Below, one piece after another: positions 1 to 5,545 of a stretch of 5,571 nucleotides of DNA. The position numbers and the translations under genes were made by a program. Positions within the stretch are counted from its first letter, which is position 1; each line of letters begins with the position of its first letter. The notes under the pieces are model-generated. The model was not told the DNA's origin. It was given only the letters and a program-made list of their open reading frames with translations, and did no database searches. The stretch is taken from assembly GCA_902461985.1 (NCBI GenBank), contig CABQAB010000146.1:1-5571 (forward strand), in the 5' to 3' direction. The stretch comes from an uncultured Bacteroidales bacterium. GTDB taxonomy: Bacteria > Bacteroidota > Bacteroidia > Bacteroidales > UBA932.

Positions 1-294
1 CGCCTCGAAGTGCTTCCAGTCCGCAGCCCGGTGGGCGCGGATGACGGCGGCAACTCCTGCGGCCTGCCTGTTGCGCTGCTTGATGCTTTCCTCGGTCTGC
101 GTAAGGATACGCTGCGCATCCGCCCTCTGGGTGGCATCCTCATTATAACGCATGTCGAACCAATTCTTATTCTTCTGACGCTGTGCCTCGACATTCTGTC
201 GCGCCTGTTTTACGGCCTTGGATGCGGAGATGCCTCCGTATATGGCACCCAACGCATTCAGGCTTCCTCCTATTATTGCCCCGGTTGTACTCAT
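1..294 (-). CDS. Phage virion-associated protein (internal/pilot-like), N-terminal part, runs off left edge
   Basis: The reverse strand is open for 98 codons from the ATG at 294-292 to the window edge. The protein begins with a small-residue, Gly/Ala-rich hydrophobic stretch (MSTTGAIIGGSLNALG, then IYGGISASKAV) and continues into a charged, Gln/Arg-rich helical region containing NWFDMRYNEDATQRADAQR and TEESIKQRNRQAAG. From memory, this pattern, a glycine-zipper-like N-terminus followed by an 'RYNEDATQRADAQR' coiled segment, recurs in virion proteins of Bacteroidales phages that resemble pilot or internal virion proteins. I could not check this by search. The exact virion role is inference. 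It is divergent from the terminase small-subunit gene, separated by 95 bases. There is no Shine-Dalgarno, as is usual in this phylum. The last visible residues (after RQAAGVAAV) look less like the family I remember, so a frameshift near position 45 is possible but cannot be judged here. Antisense frames across this stretch are shadows. Confidence 0.68.
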   Translation of the reverse strand, partial: MSTTGAIIGGSLNALGAIYGGISASKAVKQARQNVEAQRQKNKNWFDMRYNEDATQRADAQRILTQTEESIKQRNRQAAGVAAVIRAHRAADWKHFEA

Positions 295-350
295 AACTGT
301 ACCGTTTTGATGATTAAAAGATATTCTTGACTGCGAAATTAAACAGTTAT
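293..350. repeat. 8-bp inverted repeat spanning the divergent promoters
   Basis: ATAACTGT at 293-300 is the exact reverse complement of ACAGTTAT at 343-350. The left arm overlaps the start codon of the leftward gene and the right arm overlaps the first bases of the rightward -7 element. A second 7-bp inverted pair is TTGACTG at 327-333 (containing the -33) and CAGTCAA at 377-383 in the leader. The placement would suit operator half-sites controlling both promoters, but repeats this short can arise by chance in A/T-rich DNA. Confidence 0.35.
309..323 (-). promoter_or_regulatory. Possible promoter of the leftward virion-type gene
   Basis: Reading the minus strand, TATCTTTT at 323-316 matches seven of eight positions of the Bacteroidetes -7 element TAnnTTTG. 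Transcription would start near 309, leaving a leader of about 15 bases before the ATG at 294. No convincing -33 TTG lies at the right distance (only a T-rich GTTT), so this is weaker than the rightward promoter next to it. Confidence 0.35.
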
Positions 351-355
351 CTTTG
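327..355 (+). promoter_or_regulatory. Bacteroidetes-type promoter for the terminase small-subunit gene
   Basis: A TTG at 327-329 (-33 element) is followed after 18 bases by TATCTTTG at 348-355, a perfect match to the Bacteroidetes -7 consensus TAnnTTTG. The predicted start is near 362, giving a leader of roughly 28 bases to the ATG at 390. This rules against starting the downstream gene at the in-frame TTG at 327, which would lie inside the promoter. The leader is A/T-rich (CAAAACAAA just before ATG), typical of translation starts in this phylum. Confidence 0.75.
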
Positions 356-389
356 CAACGTATGTTTATCTTTTTACAGTCAAAACAAA

Positions 390-791
390 ATGAAGGGAAT
401 GAAGACAGGAGGACGGCAGAAAGGCACGCCCAATAAAGACAATCCTCTCAAAGGCTATCTGCGGACTCACAGTGAGGAATACTTCAAGCCGAAACCGCAG
501 GTCGATTCGGAAGGACATCCAATTGAGATAGTCTTCAGCAGCAAAGACGGAGGTACGACACGAAAAATATCTTTGGCGGATTCAGAGGGAAATCCGTACG
601 TCATGTCAGACTTTGATGTCGATATGCTGAAGATGGATCCGGACGAGCGGGTGAATGCAGAGCTGAGACTGCTCGAATTCCATACACCGAAGATGAAGAG
701 TGTGGATGTAGATATGTCAGTGCAGGAAAGCAAGACCATTGAAGACCGCCTGCTCGAATTGTCGCGAGACGATGATGAGGAGGATGAGTGA
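390..791 (+). CDS. Probable phage terminase small subunit (Bacteroidales type), 133 aa
   Basis: Terminase small subunits recognise phage DNA and hand it to the large-subunit motor for packaging. Three parts support the call. Residues 5-16 carry the basic opening KTGGRQKGTPNK, which heads many Bacteroidetes small-terminase-like proteins. Residues 82-109 (MDPDERVNAELRLLEFHTP, then KMKSVDVDM) match the 'xPxxRlxxxxrLlxFxxPkmqSvdvd' helix and linker I know from the family. The end, KTIEDRLLELS plus an acidic tail (DDDEEDE), fits the C-terminal peptide that contacts the large subunit. Residues about 31-75 form a polar central segment that I do not recognise. The ATG at 390 is chosen because the promoter lies at 327-355; the ATG at 399 (130 aa) is an alternative. 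The stop overlaps the next ORF by four bases (GTGA), a coupled arrangement typical of terS-terL pairs. Alternative: an uncharacterised phage DNA-binding protein. Confidence 0.68.
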   Translation: MKGMKTGGRQKGTPNKDNPLKGYLRTHSEEYFKPKPQVDSEGHPIEIVFSSKDGGTTRKISLADSEGNPYVMSDFDVDMLKMDPDERVNAELRLLEFHTPKMKSVDVDMSVQESKTIEDRLLELSRDDDEEDE

Positions 792-1018
792 TATTTTCTA
801 TTTCATCTACTTTTAGACAAGAGTTCTCCGCACCGGATGGTGTAAAATACAGTTTGTTTGTCAGGAGCGGTGTCCGGGAAGCGGGCATCGCTCTTTTGGC
901 CAAGGAGAGTAATAATCAGACAAAAGAACAAGAGAAAAGAAAAGAAAAGAGAAGAGGAGAAAAAGAAAACCCGCAAAGAAAACTCCCTGCAGGTTTACAT
1001 CATTTCGAGCACTCATGA
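788..1018 (+). pseudogene. Probable remnant of the terminase large-subunit gene (N-terminus only, degenerate)
   Basis: This ORF begins with GTG at 788, overlapping the previous stop as GTGA, four bases after AGGAGG (778-783), a clear ribosome site in coupled position. That is where a terminase large subunit would start. Residues 8-25 (TFRQEFSAPDGVKYSLFV) resemble the 'FQxxFlxAPdgvkYslf' segment that precedes the Walker A loop in terminase ATPases. At the expected loop this frame reads RSGVREAG, which is not a usable Walker A. The overlapping frame from 858 reads SGAVSGKR over the same bases, closer to a GxxxxGK loop, so small insertions and deletions may have scrambled the frame. After about residue 42 the ORF is a low-complexity Lys/Glu/Arg stretch from a purine-rich tract and ends after 76 codons; large terminases are typically 400-600 residues. 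Assignment rests on position and a short pattern, so it is moderate. It could instead be a small unrelated phage ORF. Confidence 0.45.
957..996 (-). terminator. Intrinsic terminator of the integrase gene
   Basis: On the minus strand, AACCTGCA (996-989) pairs with TGCGGGTT (976-969) as an 8-bp stem with one G-T wobble and a 12-base loop, followed by a T-rich run (TTCTTTTTCT, complementary to the A-rich 957-968). It starts about 29 bases past the integrase stop codon at 1025. The T-run comes from the purine tract at about 915-970 on the plus strand. Confidence 0.6.
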
Positions 1019-1024
1019 AAAAGG

Positions 1025-2506
1025 TCAGAAGCCTTTTCCCTTCTGCCGTTGATAGACCACCGTCTGGTTCTTGTCAAGATTGACAATCTTGAACATCACG
1101 ATGGAACGGTCGGGGATGTCTTCCGGAAGCATCGTGACAAGTCTGGATATGACCTCATCCACGCTGTTGAAGCCGACATCGGTCAGTTCGGCAACCTTCT
1201 GCCCGTTGTGATATGCCGCCGCATTGACCATGTAGCGGTACGAAAGCCTGAAATGGGTATCCTCATGTTTCTGCTCCCGCGAAGAAGTCTTGCCGGAGAA
1301 GAAGATGAAGTCCACGACTTTCTCGTTCAGTTCCCATGCAGGGGAATAGTCAATCTTGATATATCCACGAGTCACCTTGTGTGCGGATGCGTGGTTCATG
1401 GCGAATGCCACTTCATCGATGGATGCCCTGACATCATTCTGAGCCACTGTCCCCCATGTGTGACGGAACGTGTAGACAGAGTACCATTCATCCTTAGGCA
1501 TACCCATAGCCTTGCATATCTGCTTGATTCCGCTGTTGGCGTTGGCGCAGAAACTGTCAGAGGTGGTCATGCGCTGATAGAAGTTGAACAGGCGTTCATC
1601 ATCATCTTTCGTGTTGAGATACTTGTCGAATATCGGCTGTATGATTGCCGGCACACGCATTTCCATATACGCACCGTCAGCACGGAATTTCCTCGTCTTT
1701 GCTCTCCGGTATCTGATTATGCCGTCCCTGTAGTCCTGCTTCCTCAGATGGAACAGGTCCACGGTGTTCATGCCGGCAAGGCAGAGGACCAGCATCGCCA
1801 CGTCCCTGCCGAACTCCGTCAGCGGACATTTCATCTTGCTTTCCGGCAGAGGAAACGAGAAGAACTCCCGGCATGCTTCCGGAGTGATTGCCAGTTTCTC
1901 CGCCCGGTCCGCCGCAGGTATCTCCACCTTGACCCACGGGTTCGTCTTGATGCGGATTATCCCCGTGTCATAGTCATTGTACTCCAGCTGTGCCGCCTTG
2001 AACACCTGGCGCATACATATCGGGTACATCTCCTTTGCCCGGTGAGTCTGCTCCAGCGACTTGATCCACTTGCCCACATGGGTAGAGGTCAGAGTCGAGA
2101 ACATCACTCTGTCAGTACCGCAGAACCGTTCCAGATGCTGCAGTGCAAGTTTATAGTTCTTGGCGTTGCGCTCCTGCCCGTTGTCAATCATCCTGTCTAT
2201 ATGCTGCCGGGCGTAATCGGAAAAACAGATGTCGTCCTTCCCGTTTACGAGATAGTCCACCACCTCCTTTGCCGTCCAGTGCTCGATGTCCTTCTTGTTC
2301 AGACGGGCGTTGTACTCCAGAATCTGCTGTGTGCAGTACTGAACCACATACGGGTCCTTGATTTCGTTGCTTTTGGTGAGATCCTTTCTTGTCACCATCT
2401 TGTCAGTCTTGATGAACTTCGTCCCTCTGCGGTGTGTAACCCTTATGTAAACTGGGAAGAAACCGTCTTTGCGTTCCTTCTGAACGCATACCTTGAATGT
2501 CGCCAT
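1025..2506 (-). CDS. Tyrosine recombinase / phage integrase, 493 aa, with C-terminal extension
   Basis: This enzyme should cut and rejoin DNA at attachment sites to insert or excise the element. Residues 1-75 form the arm-type DNA-binding domain of Bacteroidetes integrases (MATFKVCVQKERKDGFFPVY opening). Residues about 93-195 are the SAM-like core-binding domain, and about 205-400 the catalytic domain. Visible catalytic residues are K270 (RRAKTRK), R348 and H349 (YTFRHTWGT), H372 (MNHASAHK) and the nucleophile Y382 (TRGYIKID). The usual first arginine is absent: the motif reads LCLAGMNTVDLFHL. The first His of HxxR is Y345. IntDOT of CTnDOT also lacks the first arginine, so this need not mean inactivity. 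Residues about 405-493 extend past the nucleophile by more than 100 residues, unusually long. The ATG at 2506 gives the expected family start. The gene lies at the element end, transcribed inwards, next to a repeat array and ppdK. No frameshift is seen. Confidence 0.93.
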   Translation of the reverse strand: MATFKVCVQKERKDGFFPVYIRVTHRRGTKFIKTDKMVTRKDLTKSNEIKDPYVVQYCTQQILEYNARLNKKDIEHWTAKEVVDYLVNGKDDICFSDYARQHIDRMIDNGQERNAKNYKLALQHLERFCGTDRVMFSTLTSTHVGKWIKSLEQTHRAKEMYPICMRQVFKAAQLEYNDYDTGIIRIKTNPWVKVEIPAADRAEKLAITPEACREFFSFPLPESKMKCPLTEFGRDVAMLVLCLAGMNTVDLFHLRKQDYRDGIIRYRRAKTRKFRADGAYMEMRVPAIIQPIFDKYLNTKDDDERLFNFYQRMTTSDSFCANANSGIKQICKAMGMPKDEWYSVYTFRHTWGTVAQNDVRASIDEVAFAMNHASAHKVTRGYIKIDYSPAWELNEKVVDFIFFSGKTSSREQKHEDTHFRLSYRYMVNAAAYHNGQKVAELTDVGFNSVDEVISRLVTMLPEDIPDRSIVMFKIVNLDKNQTVVYQRQKGKGF

Positions 2507-2567
2507 ATCGTTCTATGTTCCTATTGGTTATTTTAACAATTCAGTTCATTCATCATAATTGTTGCCG

Positions 2568-2596
2568 TAAAGATATGTCTTGCAATCACATAACAA
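2568..2596 (-). promoter_or_regulatory. Integrase promoter
   Basis: On the minus strand, TTG at 2596-2594 is followed after 18 bases by TATCTTTA at 2575-2568, matching seven of eight positions of the Bacteroidetes -7 element TAnnTTTG. Transcription would begin near 2561, with a leader of about 55 bases to the ATG at 2506. The TTG-N18-TATCTTT layout is the same as in the promoter at 327-355. The -33 element directly abuts the first unit of the 11-bp repeat array, so a protein bound to the array would sit immediately upstream of RNA polymerase. Confidence 0.6.
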
Positions 2597-2695
2597 CTCT
2601 AAACACGCTCTAAACACACTCTAAACACACTCTAAACACACTCTAAACACACTCTAAACACATACACAAAAATTCCGCAACATTCTCTAAACATT
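2597..2695. repeat. Array of 11-bp direct repeats upstream of the integrase
   Basis: Six adjacent 11-bp units run from 2597 to 2662: CTCTAAACACG once, then CTCTAAACACA five times. Two unlike 11-base segments (2663-2673 and 2674-2684) follow, and then CTCTAAACATT at 2685-2695 in exact phase, 33 bases after the last perfect unit. On the integrase strand the unit reads TGTGTTTAGAG. A period of 11 is close to one helical turn, so all units face the same side of the DNA, as expected for multiple sites bound by one protein. Position between the integrase promoter and the host gene suggests arm-type integrase sites or binding sites for a directionality factor. Simple-repeat expansion without function remains possible. 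Confidence 0.9.
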
Positions 2696-2701
2696 TCCGT
2701 T

Positions 2702-2728
2702 CATTCTGCTCGGAAAGTGTGCAGAATG
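2702..2728. other. Inverted repeat, candidate attachment-site core
   Basis: CATTCTGC at 2702-2709 and GCAGAATG at 2721-2728 are perfect 8-bp inverted arms around an 11-base spacer. Tyrosine recombinases use two inverted core sites flanking a 6-8 base crossover region, and this repeat lies where an element end is expected: outside the 11-bp array and inside the ppdK terminator. TTCCG (2695-2699) and CGGAA (2711-2715) form a second, overlapping inverted pair. The att role is inference; the other att copy lies outside the window. There is no T-run after either arm, so it does not look like a terminator. Confidence 0.35.
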
Positions 2729-2743
2729 CACGTGATTTCACCT

Positions 2744-2797
2744 AAAAGCAACAGGCGGCAAGCCTTTGATTCAGAAAAGCCTGCCGCCTGAGTTGCT
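2744..2797 (-). terminator. Intrinsic terminator of ppdK
   Basis: Read on the minus strand, CAGGCGGCA (2790-2782) pairs with TGCCGCCTG (2760-2752) in a perfect 9-bp G/C-rich stem. An outer 5-bp stem AGCAA/TTGCT (2797-2793 with 2751-2747) lies beyond a 2-base bulge, and further imperfect pairing (AGGCTTTT with AAAGGCTT) runs towards the loop. The stem is followed by a short T-run (complement of AAAA at 2744-2747). It sits 25 bases past the ppdK stop. The opposite direction has no T-run, so it is a one-way terminator. Confidence 0.85.
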
Positions 2798-2821
2798 GAT
2801 AATCAGTGTAATATGCTGTCC

Positions 2822-5545
2822 TTATTTAGCATCTTTGATGGCAGCCTGCGCCGCTGCGAGGCGGGCGATAGGCACGCGGAACGGAGAGCATGATACATAG
2901 TTCAGACCGATCTTGTAGCAGAACTCCACTGATGCAGGGTCGCCGCCGTGCTCGCCGCAGATACCGCACTTGAGGTTTTCGCGGGTCATGCGGCCTTCGG
3001 TGACTGCGTAGTTCACGAGTTTGCCGACAGCCTTTGTGTCAAGAGTCTTGAACGGATCTGCATCCAGAATCTTGTTGCCGAGATACTCGCCCATGAAGGT
3101 TCCTACATCGTCACGTGAGAAGCCGAACGTCATCTGCGTAAGGTCGTTCGTACCGAATGAGAAGAACTCTGCAGTCCTTGCCATCCTGTCTGCTGTGAGA
3201 GCAGCACGAGGAATCTCAATCATAGTACCGAACTTGTATTCAATCGAGAATCCGAACGTAGACTCGACTTCAGCCCTGATTTTCTCGCAGATAGCCTTCT
3301 GGAAGCGGAGCTCACGCTCTGAAATGGTAACAGGGACCATGATTTCAGGCATAGGGTTCAGACCTTCCTTCTTGAGTTCTGCTGCCGCAGTGAAGATTGC
3401 ACGGAACTGGGTCTCGGAAATCATAGGGTATGTGATGTGGAGACGAACTCCGCGGTGACCCATCATCGGGTTGACCTCATGGAGTGCGTCACCTCTCTTC
3501 TCGATTTCAGTCTCGTTGATGCCAAGTTCTTCTGCAAGTTCCTCTCTCTTCTCGTGTCCCTGCGGAACGAACTCATGGAGAGGCGGGTCAAGAAGACGGA
3601 AAGTCACAGGCTTGCCGTCCATCACTTTCATTGTACCTTTGACGGCAGCCTTGATATACGGCTCAAGTTCTGCGAGAGCTGCACGACGCTCGTCGTCAGT
3701 CTTGGAAAGAATCATCTTGCGGAGCTTTGCAAGAGGAGTCTCGGAATTCTTGCCATAGAACATGTGCTCGATACGGAACAGGCCGATGCCTTCCGCACCG
3801 AAAGAAAGTGCGCGGGCAGCATCCTCAGGAGTATCTGCATTCGTGCGGACACCCATAGTCCTGAATTTGTCCACGATTTCCATGAAATGGACGAAGCGAG
3901 GGTTCTCGGAAGCGTCCATAGTATCGATTGCCGTAGCATAAACAAGACCTTTGGCACCGTTGAGGCTGACATTGTCACCCTCCTTGATGACTGCGCCGCT
4001 CTTGAAAGTGGCAGTCTTGGCTTCGAGGTCGATTGTCATTGCCTCGCAACCTACGATACAGCATTTGCCCCATCCACGTGCTACGAGAGCTGCGTGTGAG
4101 GTCATACCGCCTTTCATCGTAAGGATGCCGGCTGCAGCACGCATGCCTTCCACATCCTCAGGAGAAGTCTCTTCACGGATAAGGATAGCCTTGATACCCT
4201 TTGCAGCAGCTTCCATAGCGGCCTCGGATGAGAATACAGCCACACCTACGGCACCGCCCGGAGATGCAGGAAGACCGTTGGCGATTGCAGTGGCCTTCTT
4301 CTCGGAAGCAGGGTCGAGAATCGGGTGAAGAATCTCGTCGAGCTGAGCAGGAGCCACACGTGTAACCGCCGTCTTCTCGTCAATCATGCCTTCCTCAAGC
4401 ATATCCATGGCCATATTCAGAGCTGCAAGACCTGTCCTCTTGCCGATACGGCACTGAAGCATCCAGAGCTTGCCGTCCTGAATGGTGAACTCGATGTCCT
4501 GCATGTCGTTGAAGTGCTGCTCAAGGTGGAGACGGATGTCATCCAGTTCCTTGTAAACCTCAGGCATTGCAGTTTCAAGCGATGCGAGTGCGGCATTGTG
4601 AGGAGTCTTGGTAGCCTCGTTAAGAGGGTTTGGAGTACGGATACCAGCTACCACATCCTCTCCCTGTGCGTTGATCAGCCATTCTCCGTAGAATTTGTTG
4701 TCACCGTTGGCAGGGTTGCGTGAGAAAGCCACACCGGTAGCAGAGGTATTGCCCATGTTGCCGAATACCATTGACTGCACGTTTACGGCTGTTCCCCAGT
4801 CATCAGGAATACCTTCGATTCTTCTGTATGCGATTGCACGCTTTCCGTTCCATGACTTGAACACACCGCCGATAGAGCCCCAGAGCTGAGCCTCCGCCGT
4901 GTCAGGGAACTCTTCGCCGAGAACCTCTTTCACGCGCACTTTGAAGCGGTCGCAAAGGTCCTTGAGTTCGTCTGCAGTGATTTCAGTGTCTGACTTGTAG
5001 CCCTTGGCCTCCTTCAGCTCTTCCATCATCCTGTCGAGCTGCTGTCTGATTCCCTTGCCGTCCTCAGGCTCGATGCCCTCGGCTTTCTCCATGACGACGT
5101 CAGAGTACATCATGATGAGACGACGGTATGCATCGTAAACAAAACGAGGGTTATTGGTCTTGGCAATCATGCCCGGGATAGTCTCGGAACAGAGACCGAT
5201 GTTGAGGATTGTATCCATCATACCAGGCATAGAACTGCGGGCGCCTGAACGGCAGCTTACGAGAAGGGGATTGGTCTTGTCACCGAATTTCATTCCCATA
5301 ATCGCCTCTGTAGCATGAAGTGCGTCAGCGACCTCAGCCTTGAGAGCATCAGGATAACCGCCGCCCAGAGCATAATACTCTGCACAACATTCGGTTGTGA
5401 TTGTGAAACCGGCAGGGACAGGGATGTTCAGAAGACACATCTCTGCGAGGTTTGCACCCTTGCCGCCGAGCAGGTTTCTCATTGTTCCATTACCTTCTGC
5501 GGTTTTGCCGCCAAAGCGATAGACACGTTTCTTGTTGTTTTCCAT
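2822..5545 (-). CDS. ppdK: Pyruvate, phosphate dikinase, 907 aa
   Basis: This cytoplasmic enzyme interconverts ATP + phosphate + pyruvate and AMP + pyrophosphate + phosphoenolpyruvate, serving glycolysis or gluconeogenesis depending on conditions. Length is within the usual range of about 875-950. The N-terminal ATP-grasp part (about 1-380) carries GGKGANLAEM (27-36) and SCRSGARSSMPGMMDTILN (97-115). The swivelling phosphohistidine domain has GGMTSHAALVARG, with catalytic H484 and the Thr482 position that regulatory kinases modify in some homologues. The C-terminal PEP/pyruvate barrel (about 555-907) has R591 (GIGLFRIEHMF), R650 (FRLLDPPLHEF), E777 (MIEIPR), N800-D801 (FGTND) and the acid/base C863 (CGICGEHGGDP). 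These line up with Clostridium symbiosum residues H455, R561, R617, E745, N768-D769 and C831. All key residues are present, so it should be active. The ATG at 5545 is preceded by A/T-rich DNA without a Shine-Dalgarno; only 26 upstream bases are visible and no promoter can be assigned. It is chromosomal and intact, and its terminator separates it from the inserted element. Confidence 0.98.
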   Translation of the reverse strand: MENNKKRVYRFGGKTAEGNGTMRNLLGGKGANLAEMCLLNIPVPAGFTITTECCAEYYALGGGYPDALKAEVADALHATEAIMGMKFGDKTNPLLVSCRSGARSSMPGMMDTILNIGLCSETIPGMIAKTNNPRFVYDAYRRLIMMYSDVVMEKAEGIEPEDGKGIRQQLDRMMEELKEAKGYKSDTEITADELKDLCDRFKVRVKEVLGEEFPDTAEAQLWGSIGGVFKSWNGKRAIAYRRIEGIPDDWGTAVNVQSMVFGNMGNTSATGVAFSRNPANGDNKFYGEWLINAQGEDVVAGIRTPNPLNEATKTPHNAALASLETAMPEVYKELDDIRLHLEQHFNDMQDIEFTIQDGKLWMLQCRIGKRTGLAALNMAMDMLEEGMIDEKTAVTRVAPAQLDEILHPILDPASEKKATAIANGLPASPGGAVGVAVFSSEAAMEAAAKGIKAILIREETSPEDVEGMRAAAGILTMKGGMTSHAALVARGWGKCCIVGCEAMTIDLEAKTATFKSGAVIKEGDNVSLNGAKGLVYATAIDTMDASENPRFVHFMEIVDKFRTMGVRTNADTPEDAARALSFGAEGIGLFRIEHMFYGKNSETPLAKLRKMILSKTDDERRAALAELEPYIKAAVKGTMKVMDGKPVTFRLLDPPLHEFVPQGHEKREELAEELGINETEIEKRGDALHEVNPMMGHRGVRLHITYPMISETQFRAIFTAAAELKKEGLNPMPEIMVPVTISERELRFQKAICEKIRAEVESTFGFSIEYKFGTMIEIPRAALTADRMARTAEFFSFGTNDLTQMTFGFSRDDVGTFMGEYLGNKILDADPFKTLDTKAVGKLVNYAVTEGRMTRENLKCGICGEHGGDPASVEFCYKIGLNYVSCSPFRVPIARLAAAQAAIKDAK

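Noticed and set aside
10..330. Plus-strand open frame at the left edge
   Set aside because: It is antisense to the virion-type protein, whose composition and motifs are protein-like; the plus translation also runs into the promoter region.
327..389. N-terminal extension of the terminase small subunit from the TTG at 327
   Set aside because: The extension overlaps a perfect promoter -7 element, and the resulting residues (Cys/Ser/Leu-rich) do not fit the family; the ATG at 390 is preferred.
784..816. Alternative 10-codon peptide from the ATG at 784
   Set aside because: AGGAGG abuts this ATG with no spacing and the frame stops at once; the GTG at 788 has proper spacing and a GTGA overlap.
601..903. 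Minus-strand open frames opposite the terminase small-subunit gene (also 467-739)
   Set aside because: They are Ser/Pro-rich shadows of a gene that has a good promoter, start and family pattern on the plus strand.
1049..2536. A 495-codon open frame on the plus strand opposite the integrase
   Set aside because: It is an antisense shadow. The minus strand encodes a full tyrosine recombinase with recognisable motifs, while the plus translation is rich in Cys, His, Arg and Val and matches nothing I know.
2597..2695. The 11-bp repeats as a CRISPR array
   Set aside because: The units are 11 bp and directly adjacent with no variable spacers, so they are tandem repeats.
3021..4889. Several plus-strand open frames within ppdK
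   Set aside because: All are antisense shadows of a complete, highly conserved dikinase gene.
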